A DNA stretch of 64,000 nt, taken from Ascoidea asiatica. Taxonomy: Eukaryota; Ascomycota; Saccharomycetes; Ascoideales; Ascoideaceae. A program made the position numbers and the translations under genes. Position 1 is the first letter of the stretch; every line of letters starts with the position of its first letter. The stretch spans positions 426,754-490,753 of the forward strand of contig BCKQ01000010.1 in the NCBI GenBank assembly GCA_001600695.1, given 5' to 3'. The notes beneath the pieces were generated by a model. That model saw nothing but the letters and a program-made list of their open reading frames with translations. It had not been told where the DNA came from and ran no database searches. Of this stretch, positions 1 through 10,495 are shown one piece after another.

Positions 1-858
1 ATCTGGAACAGTTGCAATTGAATCAAACAAAAAAGTTCTAGTTGCTTTAGCAACTTTATTAGTAGATGAGTACTCATTATATCCAAGAAATATTCCAGAT
101 TCCCAGCAGTTATTGGTGTTATATCTNTACAATACATCTGATCCAAATAGAGGAAAGGTAAGCTTATTTGGCTGTCTCTCATAAAATACAAATAAAGGAA
201 TCTCATTAGTTGAGGAGTGAATTTGCCTGTTTAGTAAAACACAAGAAAATTCTGTAGCTTTATTAAATCGATGTTCATGATAAACAGAAGGATGATGACA
301 TAAAATTTTTGATATCATAGATTTTACTTTTCTAATACCTGATTCCGATCTACCATTATGAAAAGATGCATATCCGTCTGGTAGTCCAATCATTGTACTG
401 TATTTAGATTTTTTGCACTCTGTTCCATTATCAATTTTTAATTCAGGTTCATGTAAATTTAATCTAGTGCACCTTTTTGAAATAATTTGATCTATTTCAG
501 GGCTAACAGAAGGTTTGTTATTCACAGTAAATGCAGTTGTGAATCTACTGTAATCATCCATTAAAATAACTTGGTATTTGGCATAGTTTTGTCCGGTAAT
601 GTCAGAATGTACAATTTCGAGCTTTCTGACTGTTAGTTTGGCTGGCAAAGTTGTAGCATGCGAATTATTTTTCACATTAATTAATTGGCAAATTTGACAC
701 AGTTCAATTTTTAAATGTTCATCCTTGGTTAATTTGTTTTCTAGCTTAAGCATTGTTGAAGCAGATAGATGACCTAATGAATAGTGTAATTTAAGTATTT
801 TATCATCTGGAATACCTAAATATTTTTCATTACGACTAGCAAGTTTGACTGAATTTAT
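1..858 (-). pseudogene. Copia integrase fragment (partial at window edge)
   Basis: An uninterrupted minus-strand frame of 286 codons runs to the left edge, apart from one TAN codon near 126-128 that is either Tyr or a stop. It begins with the integrase HHCC zinc-binding module: two His about four residues apart (LHYSLGH), then a CQIC pair. The catalytic core follows with Asp in HSDITG, Asp in IDNGTE and a candidate Glu in RSESGIRK, that is a DDE pattern. There is no Met start of its own. It is in a different frame from the protease just upstream (to the right), so it would need a frameshift to be expressed. The family assignment to retroviral-type integrase is firm; activity is doubtful. Confidence 0.8.
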
Positions 859-2297
859 TTTAAAAATTGAATCTTATTATCCTGTATAAAACATGAAAGA
901 TACTTTGATCCAGGTGAATAGTTATTGAATTTTTGAATAACTAAATCTGGTTGAGAATTGTCAAGATGATAAGCAAAGATGTTTGATGCATTTTGTTTAA
1001 CAATTTNTATATATTCTCCACCAAGAAGTCCATTTTCCATACGACCTATGATGAAGTCATTGCAGGAAAGTTTACCATNAAGTAATTGAAAGTGGCTGTC
1101 ATCAAAAGCAGCAATAGTGATTAGGGTTCTGCCATTCTCAATGAGCATAGTTTGAGGATCTTGTGAAGATTTANCAGGAAACTTGATAGTCATAGTACCA
1201 GTTCCTTTAGTGTACTCTGCAGTATCACCAAGTCCTTTAATTAACACTTGGCTTCTTCTAAAATTTTTATGTAAAGTTCTATCACTGGTAACAGAGATAT
1301 TAGCCGCTGTATCCCATAAGTTAGGATGAGAAGTAATATTAACATTTGAAAGACAGAAACAGTTGTTTCTTTCAGCAAATCAAGTAGTTGATGATGGGGT
1401 TTCAGCAGTCTTTGAATTATGTTTGTATGCATTGCTGGTAGTACTATTATATGGTTTTGAATTATGATTTTGTGAACCAGAAGATCCTTGATCATTATTA
1501 TTTAATGAATTTGAGTTGATATTAAGATTTGTAGAAGAATCTTCATTTCTACCCCTNATAATTTTATTTGATCTCTTAAATGATATATTACTGTTGTTTA
1601 CGTGTTCACCAAAGGTATGTTTGGCTTGACAACCACGACAATAAAGTTTANTATCTATGAAAGATTTTTTGTAGTTACCATTCCTTTAATTTGAACTAGG
1701 AGAATCATTATTATATGAGAATTGTTTATGATTAACAGTATTAGAAACATGAGTTTTAGGTCTTTCTTTACCAAATATAACAAGATTAGCATTAGCCTTA
1801 TTGTTATGTTGTGGTATGTTTACATGTTTATGGTTAATCATTTNAGTAATTGATTCAAATTTAAAACCTTTTTCATTGTGAATTAATTGAAACAAATATC
1901 TTTCGAGTTGTTTTTCGAATCCTGGGAATCTTGAACATTCATGTTTGACTATGATTCTTACATACATGGTTTCCCATGCTGTAGCAGGATCTGAATAGGT
2001 TTTCTCAAATTCCTTGGATCCATAATTAAGACTATGAAGTATTTGAAGAAAGTTTGTATCTTTTTCAAAATCTAATCCATTAAGTTTTTGTAGGGAATTT
2101 ACAAAGATATTACCATATGGAACTTTTGAACTTAATTCATTCCAGATTTCGAAAGATGATTTGTGTCTCCAAAGGTTTTTGTTGTGCCCCGGAACAATAT
2201 CAGAAAGTCCTGATGATAATGCTTTGTAAAGTTGCTTGAAATAATAAACTGTTGGTGGAATATCATCAGCACATAAGAAGTGAGAGAAATTTGTCAT
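855..2297 (-). pseudogene. Copia Gag C-terminal half, zinc knuckle and protease (broken by stops)
   Basis: One reading frame carries a Gag-like helical stretch starting MTNFSHFLCADD, then TAA at 1686, then in the same frame a zinc-knuckle-like C-x2-C-x3-H-x4-H (positions about 1609-1647). An Asn/Ser-rich linker, a TGA at 1380-1382 and a copia-type aspartic protease motif WDTAANISVTSD (about 1278-1316) with downstream GTGTMTI follow. The usual copia active site reads D-S/T-G-A; here it is D-T-A-A. The usual knuckle is CCHC with x4 spacing, so this one is either a variant or damaged. The frame ends at TAA 855-857. Confidence 0.7.
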
Positions 2298-2299
2298 AA

Positions 2300-2497
2300 C
2301 TAAATTGGTTTAATAGGTAAAGGAAATTGTACCAATTTAGATAGATCGTCATCACATGGAATTTCATATTCAACTTCTTCTGTTGGAATAGAAAATTGAT
2401 CACTTGTTGGATCAAGGGTATATTTCTTTGAAATATTTTTAAGTTGAATACGCTCTGAAACAAGGACATGAATTGCACCTTGAATTCCAGAAGACAT
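2300..2497 (-). pseudogene. Copia Gag N-terminal segment
   Basis: A minus-strand frame from an ATG at 2497 (MSSGIQGAIHVLVSE) ends at a TAG near 2300 and lies directly upstream of, but out of frame with, the rest of Gag. The acidic, hydrophilic composition (EEVEYEIPCDDD) suits a Gag N-terminus. The open frame extends further upstream to 2623 without a better start. The assignment rests on position and context rather than a recognised domain. Confidence 0.45.
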
Positions 2498-2639
2498 TAT
2501 TATAAAATTTGTAGCGGTTGTAGACGGTGTATTATCAAAAAAACTAAGTATGATTAGTTGTTCTTCTGCTAGCAAAACTAGAAGATTCAGAAAGATTATT
2601 AGAATTAGAAGTTTCTGGGGCAAATAATAGAGATCTAAA

Positions 2640-3530
2640 TATATACTAGGGCATATATTGGTACTAACACCATAGGTGATGAAGGTCTAAAAGACACGTA
2701 TCTATAGTAAACGTAAAAGAATTATGTATTATACAATAAAGTGTGTACACTATGTATAATTATGCATAGAGATGCGTAATTAGGCATTAATATACATATT
2801 TTTGCATAAAGTTGCATGAAGAATACATCAATCTACATGACCTTGCATGAGTTCGTGTACAGGTACACAGATACTCCGATATCATGCGATATTCTAGTCA
2901 CATGTCATAGGTCATGTGTGCTTACGTCAGGTATAACCTACAAGGTATAAAAGACCTTGAGATTGGTACCAGCCATAGTCGTACAACCGTTAAGAGCATA
3001 TTGAAGCTAAGCCAGTCAGTACGACGAGAATTAAAGAGGAGTTAGGATTTAGCGTCTATCCGGATAGAAGTTAAATCCGAAAGGCCAATCGGATCCAGCT
3101 AGGGACGCCTTCTGGATGGCTGGATGGGTTAAGCCTAGTTTCATGTGAGATGAGGTATAATTCTCACTTGGTATACCGAATTGTCTCGGATAAAACAAGA
3201 GACTAGTTGAGATAGTCCCGTAAGGGATCTATTCCGAGTACGGCTTGGGGATTAAAGATTATTCCCGGCAATTAGTGCCATTTCTACCCCACTGGAAAGT
3301 GGGCTGATTGNTTTTACTATGGTAAAATTGAAATGTGAATTTCAATTGCTTNCTAATCAAGTTTTNAACCCTTTTTACNAGGTAAACTTGATTCCCACCN
3401 TGATTCTACGAAGGAATCCTGGGANTTTTGGGAATTCCAGAGAATTCTTGNTAGTTCTACGGGACCCCGTAGGNATCCTCAATTAATTTAAAAGGAATCG
3501 ATTTACTCTTATCTTTTATATAATTTATTT
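2640..3530. other. Retroelement leader/LTR-like region, not resolved
   Basis: No supportable gene. 2715-2890 is rich in short repeated words (tgcat, tataat, atacat). A TATAAAAG box lies at about 2947-2954 on the plus strand. 3000-3300 is clearly more GC-rich than its surroundings. 3310-3480 carries many isolated ambiguous bases, as expected of a collapsed repeat. It sits where the 5' LTR and leader of the minus-strand copia element should be, but I could not demonstrate LTR termini or a primer-binding site; a TGGTGTTAGTACC stretch (minus strand, about 2660-2672) is only a possible primer site. Confidence 0.35.
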
Positions 3531-6032
3531 AGTTTTCTTTTGAGATCATCGATTAACCCGAGTTAATTGATTAATACATAGTAAGTAAAACATTNGATTG
3601 TATAATTCGAAATTGTAAATTTGTAAAATGAAAGAGAATTGACNACACAATATAGACACCCGATTGTGGACCGTGAAATTGTTGAACGCCACTATTACAN
3701 TTTTTGAATTCAATGAGCTACTTAAGTAGTNCATTGTTACATCTAAAATCGATAGTTGGAAACCAGAAGTCCAAAGATCAATTGTTAAAGAAGTCAGTCC
3801 GCCATTTGAGATAATATTTTTAATATTNGCAATATTATATTTGTATTATTTATTAATNACGTTTGATTGCTTATAGAAAGAAACCTTAAATGAACAACTA
3901 AAAAAGTCCAAAATCCTTTTAACTGAGCTACGATTTGCCATGTTAAATTAANGATTATTTTGNGCCAACAAATTAAAAACAAGTCTTTCAAATTGATCTT
4001 GCGCATTTCCATGTTGTTTCAATTCTACTTCTCATGATTGGATAAGTTCATTTTCTAANAAATAACACTCACTAAATTGTGAACTTTTAGTTGTTGCTGC
4101 ATCGGCTGGCAATAGTTGAAAATATGATTGTTTATATTGAATTGTTCGTAAACATTATTTGCTCATTTTATGAGAGACCTTTACATGCTTTATTGAAACT
4201 CAACTCNCAACAAAATTGTTCACAAACCAAATTGTTTGAAAAGAACCGCATTTAGCTTAAAAATTGATAAAGGTTTTGAGGAATCCCTGGTCTTCCATAA
4301 GTTTATTTGGTGAAATGCTTGTCAATCCACCGAGCAATTGCAAATCTGATAGTTAATGATATATACACTGATTTGGACTCTGAAAAAAATTGTAGTTTGT
4401 ATATTACGTTATTTTATAATGAAAAGTATTTTATTAAACAATGAAGTCTAGTTTATTAAAAACAATCGAAAAAAAAAACTAAAATATATAGATTTCGCAT
4501 TTGGTCATGAGACGCTTTCCGGCTGAAGTATTGTAATTTTTTTGTTATCTCAGTAAACCTTTCCTTAGTGTAATGGTAGCGAGTCGCAGCTGGTTGGTAA
4601 ACTGTGTAGCTCTAGCTGTTGTTATAGGCTTGTTTTTGGTTTTGTTTTGCCTAGTCTCTTTAGTCCAAGAATCTGGGCCTTCCTTTCGACGAGCATATTT
4701 TTGCTCAAACAATCACAAAATATATTGAAGAAACAGATTNTTATTTATAACAATATTTACATGTCAAACTAAATACGCATGTTTTGCAAAATAGTAAAAC
4801 ATTAAAAAAAAGTGTATTATGCCCTTAAGACCCAAGGCAGACATGATTGGATTAATTCGATAAATGCCAGTGTTTTGCTTTTCATTTGTTCATTGGGATA
4901 CGGCGAAGCGGCAAACTCTTTGGAGTTAGCAAGCTGAGACTCACTGACTAAACNCACACCCAACTGCTCTTTTTAAAACAAGACAAAAAAAGGAAAGTTA
5001 ATAAAATAATATGTATTATAATTAAGAGCCGNATACGCTTAAAAATGAAAATAAACAATAGCGTGTAATAAATACAATGAATGTAAAAAATTGGAAGAAT
5101 AAATTATAGTATAAATTAATTAGTAGTACAATGAAACGTGTAAAGTTAAGTAATTGTTTATTAAAGTAAAATATCNTTAAATGAAAAGAAAAAAAAACTA
5201 TTACTATCTTATCTACTAACTTGAAATTCACTAATTAAAATAAATCAATAAAGCAAATAAATTGAACGATTCTTAAGGTAAAAAAGCTAAACCTGATTTA
5301 GTCAATTAGCAAAACTAAACGTTCAAAAACCGTTAAAAAATAAATTTGAATACAAATTCATATATTCAAACAACTATGGGAACCTTTAGACAAAGTGTCA
5401 TTTTATTACCGGGATCTTGAGAATCAGAAATGTTTCTTTCAGTCAAAATACCAGTTTCATTGCCTTGTAAATGTGTGAAAAGAGCCCAGTTTACGGTGAC
5501 GAGTAGTGTCTTACCTCTGCCAAGCCTGGTCAAGTAGATACACAGACTGATTTGGAGGGCAATCCAGAAATTAAGACAGATATGTCCAGATACCGGAGGT
5601 GCATGACCCGTATAATTTTTCATTTTTCCAGATGATTTGTAGTCAAGGTACTAATTGTAAAATATCATATTGGTTGAATTTTTTATTAACAATTTTGATA
5701 TGTTATAATAAATTTTTGCATAACCAGAGTACAGTCCAAAATTGGGTTTTAGAATAGTGTATAGAAAGTAGAAGTTGATAATTAATTTTAATAAGTTACT
5801 TAATAGGAAATCTGATAAAAAGGCTGAGGTGATGAAAATATTGTTGTTCGATTAATTTAGGCTTATTAGCACAAAGCTATTAGCAGGGTAAGAATAAAAA
5901 AATATAAAATAGAGATGTTTCTGAAGTTAAATGAAAACATAAAACCATTGTGATGGTACTTAATTGATGAGGTTGAATGGTTTTAGCTGAAAGAAGCTCG
6001 CCTCTTTATAGCGAGTGATTGATAGTGTTTGT
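3531..6032. other. Gene-free decayed region
   Basis: Only short, interrupted reading frames occur, several containing ambiguous bases, and none resembles a known protein. The longest minus-strand frame with ordinary amino-acid content (5366-5623, 85 codons, MKNYTGHAPPVSG...) has no recognisable domain and is not called. A tRNA-like word at about 4570 (atggtagcgagtcgcag) lacks T-arm and acceptor pairing. Confidence 0.5.
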
Positions 6033-6143
6033 AGTCGTTCTTCGGAATTTTTTTTTTTAGTCACGTGAAAGGTTAGGTGGTTAGGTTAGAAATTTCAGCA
6101 ATTTAAAAGTTAGGTTTGGACCTAACCTTACTTTTAAANACTA
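6033..6143. mobile_element. Short TIR element, copy A (MITE-like)
   Basis: About 111 bp bounded by tagtgttt on the left and aaanacta on the right, which are inverse complements of each other. The right half contains CACGTGA, then repeated GTTAGG words and a near-palindrome AAAAGTTAGG...CCTAAC...CTTTT. The right 85 bp match the right end of the element at 17538-17883. No coding capacity. No convincing target-site duplication is visible. Non-autonomous DNA transposon is the simplest reading; a conserved regulatory palindrome is the alternative. Confidence 0.55.
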
Positions 6144-7026
6144 CTCACAGAGTTATCTTTTTCACAATGATGATCAGAAAGATGGTCGTGTTTGTTAAAT
6201 CTGCGTCTCGGAATGTCCGAAAGGTTGACTAGGGCAGTTGGCGTTCTGCCTAGCTCGGTGCTTGCCTGTCCCAATTCCATTTCGGGTCTTGGTAAAGCAT
6301 GCTTGAGTGTGTCTGCTCTCTATACAAATATTAGTGTTGTCCCTAATTTATTAAACTCTTGTATCTTTTAACTTCTTTTAGTTTCTCTTGTTATTTTAAT
6401 ATTTATTACTCTGAAAACTGATGATATATTTCTTTAATATATCTCAGATTCATTTCAAGATTGTCATTTTATTGTTTTATTATATTTTATCTTTGGTTCT
6501 TTTGATTTATCAGATTGTTGTTCAGATTAAACTCGAGTAAAAACCTCGAGTAAATTTTCAAATTCTAATAGATATTGATAAACATCAAATAATATCAAAA
6601 ATCATTTCAATTCTTATCTCTGTTTTGGTATAATATTTTCTCTGTTTCAACTTTATCAATAATCAAAATCAATTCAATTCATCACTTATCAATCAATNAA
6701 TCAATTAATCAATCATTCGATCTATTAAATAGTCCCTTAATTAGTCGAATAATCAAATAATTACTGATTAGTCAATTAATCAATCAATTTTTTTGAGTAT
6801 ATTTTAATCTTTTAAAGTATTTCAAAAGTTTACATTTTCTGTAAGAATCTAAATCATTTTATATTTCAGGGGATTTCCTACTTTCAACTTCACTCTCACT
6901 TATATTCACGTTTATAGTATTAAAAATAAGTTAATTTATATTCTTATTTTACTTTTTTGATAGATTTTAATGTTAAATTATTCACATTAGCCTAATCTAA
7001 AATATAGTATAATATTAAATTTCCAA
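6144..7026 (+). promoter_or_regulatory. Upstream region of the LRR gene
   Basis: A GC-richer patch (about 6170-6320) is followed by pyrimidine-rich, AT-rich DNA with many TCAAT words up to the ATG at 7027. A small perfect hairpin (gatatatt / aatatatc) lies around 6424-6443. No other gene or RNA is recognisable. Confidence 0.35.
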
Positions 7027-8802
7027 ATGTTAAATATATTATCATTACCTNATCCAATTCCAGCAAAAATTATAAAATTATTACCGAATGATCAAAAATT
7101 ATTACTCTTATTAGCTGAAGATGAAGATTATTATAAATTATCAGCTGCTTCTTTATTTAGAAATATTAAACTAATCAATAATTTTAGTAGTAGTTTCAAT
7201 AATGTCTATGATTATCATTATGATTATGATATTAATGATAATGACAGTGACAATGAAAATCAAAATGAAATAGAAAATGATAATGATAGTGATAATAAGA
7301 ATGACAATCAAAATCTAAATCTATCCCAGATTAGAAACGGAAATGGAAATGGAAATGATAATCAACCTGATGATAATGATAATGTAAATGATGATAATGA
7401 TAATGTAAATGAGGAAATTCGAATTGAAAAAAGGAAAAAACTAATCTTCAAAAATGATTTAAAATTTAGTGAATATAAATATAAAAATAGTCAAGATCTT
7501 AAAAAATACAATAAATATTTCATTTATAATCTAAATAATTTTTTTGATTATGATAATGATATTAGGTTATTGTCAAAACAATATTCAAAAACTTTATATA
7601 TTGATTTATCAAATATTAATAAAAAAATTTTAAAATATTTATCATTTTCAATTTCAATTGGTTTTTTCAAAAAACTAAAAAATATTAAAATTAAAAATAA
7701 TCAAATTTCAAATATTAATAAAGATTTAAAATATCTATTAACAATTTTGAAAAATTTCAGAAATTCAAGTAAAATTAATTATTTAAATTTTAATAATAAT
7801 AATCTTGAAACTTTACCAAATTTTTTTTTATCTGATTCAAATTTAGTTAATTTAAATTTTTTAAATTTGAGTAATAATAATTTATCAAACTTAGATTTTT
7901 TATTAAATGCAAAATTCTTATTCAAATTACAATGCTTAAATTTAAGTTTTAATAATATTAATCAAATTGATAATTTATCAGTTTTAATAAATTTAAAATC
8001 TTTAAATTTATCATATAATAAAATTGAAATTTTAAGAAATTTTAAAAATTTGAAACTTTTAAAAAATTTAAATCTAAAAAATAATAATTTGAATTCTATA
8101 GATTTTAAAGATCTATTTAATTTACAAAATTTAGCTATTTTGAATTTCTCTTTCAATAAAATTAATGAAATTTATGATTTAAATAATTTACTTAATTTAA
8201 AAANGTTAGATATAAGTTTCAATAATTTAAAATATTTTGAATATAATAAATTTTATAGAAATTTAAAATTTTTAAATTTGTCAAACAATTTCTTGAAACA
8301 ATTTGATTTGATTAATAATAATTTNCNTCAATTGATTGAATTGAATTTAAATAATAATAATTTGAATTCCTTCAATATTATTGANTCAAATTTTTTCAAA
8401 TTTAAAAGTTTTAAATATTTAAATTTATCAAATAATAACTTAAAGGAGATTTTAAATTTTAATAATTTATCTTATTTACAATATATTAATTTATCAAGTA
8501 ACTTAATGAATGAAATCCCTTTGATGGATTCTTTAAATGATCTAGTTTATTTAAGTTTAGAAGATAATAAAATTAAAACATTAAAAAATATACCAATTTT
8601 GAAAAATTATGAATTTATAATTTCATTAAAGTATAATCCAATCAAGTTAATCGGAAATAATCATTTAATCAATAATAATTTCATTTCAGANTCAAAATTC
8701 AATAAAGAGAATTATAAATTCAAAATATTAATTGATAAATTTAGAAAAAATAATTTGAGTAATGAAGCTAATGAATTCAATAAACCTATACTTTATAATT
8801 AA
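7027..8802 (+). CDS. F-box-like / leucine-rich-repeat protein
   Basis: 591 residues. The N-terminus (about residues 6-50: LSLP, PAKIIKLLP, then a Leu/Ala helix) has the layout of an F-box, which docks on Skp1 in SCF ubiquitin ligases. An Asp/Asn-rich spacer (about 62-125) follows, then roughly fifteen LRRs (about 195-550) of the form L-x-x-L-N-L-S-x-N-x-L, with many Asn at the loop position. F-box plus LRR suggests a substrate-recruiting SCF subunit, with the LRR solenoid binding the target. The F-box call is by eye and weak; the LRRs are certain. Sds22-type phosphatase regulators also have such repeats but are shorter and lack this N-terminus. Three codons contain N. No close named yeast orthologue recognised. 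Confidence 0.8.
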   Translation: MLNILSLPXPIPAKIIKLLPNDQKLLLLLAEDEDYYKLSAASLFRNIKLINNFSSSFNNVYDYHYDYDINDNDSDNENQNEIENDNDSDNKNDNQNLNLSQIRNGNGNGNDNQPDDNDNVNDDNDNVNEEIRIEKRKKLIFKNDLKFSEYKYKNSQDLKKYNKYFIYNLNNFFDYDNDIRLLSKQYSKTLYIDLSNINKKILKYLSFSISIGFFKKLKNIKIKNNQISNINKDLKYLLTILKNFRNSSKINYLNFNNNNLETLPNFFLSDSNLVNLNFLNLSNNNLSNLDFLLNAKFLFKLQCLNLSFNNINQIDNLSVLINLKSLNLSYNKIEILRNFKNLKLLKNLNLKNNNLNSIDFKDLFNLQNLAILNFSFNKINEIYDLNNLLNLKXLDISFNNLKYFEYNKFYRNLKFLNLSNNFLKQFDLINNNXXQLIELNLNNNNLNSFNIIXSNFFKFKSFKYLNLSNNNLKEILNFNNLSYLQYINLSSNLMNEIPLMDSLNDLVYLSLEDNKIKTLKNIPILKNYEFIISLKYNPIKLIGNNHLINNNFISXSKFNKENYKFKILIDKFRKNNLSNEANEFNKPILYN

Positions 8803-9071
8803 ATGTCTTTTTTCCACTTTTTCTATTCGAATCCTATCCTATCTTATCCTATGCTATATATTGCATTGTTATATAAGAATAGTATTTTCAAAAGCATTTC
8901 AAATTTTATAATGAATTAANGTTTGTATTACAATTTTTATCATTATTTTTACATTTACTTGTGGTGCGATAGGAATTTTTCCGGTTATATTATATGTTAA
9001 TCAAAATGTTTTTGTTTATTTTTATTTTTGGGTGCTATTCAATTCTTACTTCTATCTTCTTTTCAATAAAT

Positions 9072-9112
9072 TTTCAGTAGATAGACAATCTTAATTTGTC
9101 TATCTACTGAAA
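9072..9112. terminator. Strong hairpin with T-run between convergent genes
   Basis: Two perfect 17-base arms (tttcagtagatagacaa at 9072-9088 and its complement at 9096-9112) enclose a 7-base loop, and a run of T follows on the plus strand. It lies about 270 bp past the LRR stop and 58 bp past the stop of the small convergent zinc-finger ORF, so it could limit read-through in both directions or form a structured 3' end. Perfect pairing this long is far beyond chance. Its function is inferred only. Confidence 0.5.
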
Positions 9113-9169
9113 TTTTTTTATCTTCACTTCAAGATTCCAAAGATTCATTATTANTCAATATCACAATAT

Positions 9170-9304
9170 TCAATTTTCTCGGCGAATCCTTTTACATTTC
9201 TTACATTTTTTTCTTGCAAACCAATTTTTAGCACTACAAAAGGAACAAATCCACATTATGCTTTCTACATTACCATCTGGAATAACATTACTTTTAACCT
9301 TCAT
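9170..9304 (-). CDS. Small RanBP2-type zinc-finger protein (44 aa)
   Basis: An ATG at 9304 opens a 44-residue frame whose residues 18-37 read W-I-C-S-F-C-S-A-K-N-W-F-A-R-K-K-C-K-K-C. This fits the RanBP2-type finger rule W-x-C-x2-C-x3-N-x6-C-x2-C exactly, and is followed by the usual basic tail (KRIRREN). Such fingers bind single-stranded RNA or ubiquitin. Codon use (TGT, AAA, GTT, AGT) matches neighbouring genes. A stop lies about ten codons upstream of the ATG, so either this is a complete microprotein or it is the last exon of a spliced gene whose first exon I could not find. It is convergent with the LRR gene. Confidence 0.55.
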   Translation of the reverse strand: MKVKSNVIPDGNVESIMWICSFCSAKNWFARKKCKKCKRIRREN

Positions 9305-9609
9305 TTTTAATTTTGATTTTTTAAGATGGAATTGAAATTATTTTTGAATTTCTTATATGTGGTAGTTAATTTATTGTATTTTGCTATATTTATATTATTA
9401 ATTTCTTTTCCGAAATATCTTCTTATGTTAAATATCTTTCAGTTAAAGAAAGTCAATTTGCTCAAAGAAATAAAGGAAGCAGGTAAAAAAATATTTTTCA
9501 ATCTGAAGATATAATTCGATTTTTTATATGTTTTTATATTCTTTTTTTGACTTTGTTTCATCTTTTGCAAATCTCAAAATAATTTTTCAGTTATATTATA
9601 TAGTTAGTT

Positions 9610-9646
9610 CTCTTCATTAAGAGATGAAAATCTTTTCAATGAAGAG
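9610..9646. terminator. Hairpin followed by T-run
   Basis: Arms ctcttcatt (9610-9618) and aatgaagag (9638-9646) pair perfectly, followed within two bases by a run of T on the plus strand. It lies in the promoter-side DNA of the small zinc-finger ORF. Nothing is recognisable that would end here, so its meaning is open. Confidence 0.25.
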
Positions 9647-10495
9647 GTTTTTTTCGTTTGTCAATAAATAAAATTTTTTTCTCAGAAAAGAATAACACAA
9701 AGTAATTTAAAAGTGGGTTGCTAATAACTAATAGTTCAACTGCATCTAATTAAAGAACATAATTTAGAGTGATAGTCCAAGGAAAAGTTTTTTTTCGAAG
9801 AAAGAGACCTATTCATGTGCTATTGAGTATTCTATAACAATTCCCAAGTAAAAGGTGCACTTCTTTATTTAAAAAGTATTCACTGATTTACAAAAGCTGA
9901 TTGAAATATTCATAAATTATTCCTTTGAGAAAACATTTCAATTGAAATATTTGAAACTTCCTGAAAAATAAGGCAAAATTTCTAATTTTTTCCAAAGTCA
10001 ATAATTGTAGCCAGAAACATGGAATTTCGTTTTTTTAGTTTTTGATTACGTTTTTGACTGCCTAATTGGGTTGTACCTCGGAACTCCCAGTTTGAATATT
10101 TTTTAAAATGTGGAGTTTTCGGTACGTCCACTCACGTTCTTTAACAGCCGTGTGCACCCTGTGCCTTGCTGCAGCTAGTCTTAAGGCCGCTTCCGCCGGG
10201 TAAGAAGGGAAGATCTTACCGCTCGACATCCGATGCAGCTTTGGTGTAAACAAAAAAACAACAAGAAAACAACAAGAAAACAACAAGAAAAAACAGCAAA
10301 AGATAACTCCTCGAAAAAGAATTAATCATTGAAGGATTGGAAATAAGAAAAGAATATAAATCAAAGACTAATATCCTTGGATTATAATCAAAAATATTAT
10401 CAAAACAGTATAATAAAAAGTATTGTAATTGGTGTGAATACAGAGAAACTTTGACTGAGAGGCTGTTGTGAAGTTATAATTGATCATTAGCGAAA
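9647..10495 (+). promoter_or_regulatory. Upstream region of the Zn2Cys6 gene with GC-rich island
   Basis: The island (about 10080-10250) contains CGG/CCG triplets (ttccgccggg; ctcgacatccgatgcag) of the kind bound by zinc-cluster factors, so autoregulation is possible but unproven. A three-fold repeat of acaacaagaaa occupies about 10256-10293. A 74-codon minus-strand frame across the island (10062-10286) has GC-rich codons unlike the real genes and is not called. Confidence 0.35.

Larger units (their letters stand above)
1..2497 (-). mobile_element. Ty1/copia-type retrotransposon remnant, truncated by window edge
   Basis: Reading leftwards on the minus strand the order is Gag, zinc knuckle, protease, integrase, which is the Ty1/copia order (integrase before reverse transcriptase). 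Reverse transcriptase and RNase H would lie beyond the left edge and are not visible. The element is decayed: Gag is split near 2298, one frame then runs from 2297 to 855 interrupted by TAA at 1686 and TGA at 1380-1382, and a further frame change separates protease from integrase near 855. I could not define an LTR with certainty to the right of Gag. Ambiguous bases inside it fit several near-identical copies in the genome. It is very unlikely to encode a working polyprotein. Confidence 0.85.

Noticed and set aside
4560-4640. tRNA-like sequence (atggtagcgagtcgcag)
   Set aside because: No T-arm GTTCGA motif, no acceptor pairing and no anticodon stem could be found.
5366-5623. 85-codon minus-strand ORF
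   Set aside because: No domain, isolated in decayed DNA; not supportable as a gene.
10062-10286. 74-codon ORF in a GC-rich island
   Set aside because: Codon use is unlike all real genes here; open frame explained by low stop density in GC-rich DNA.
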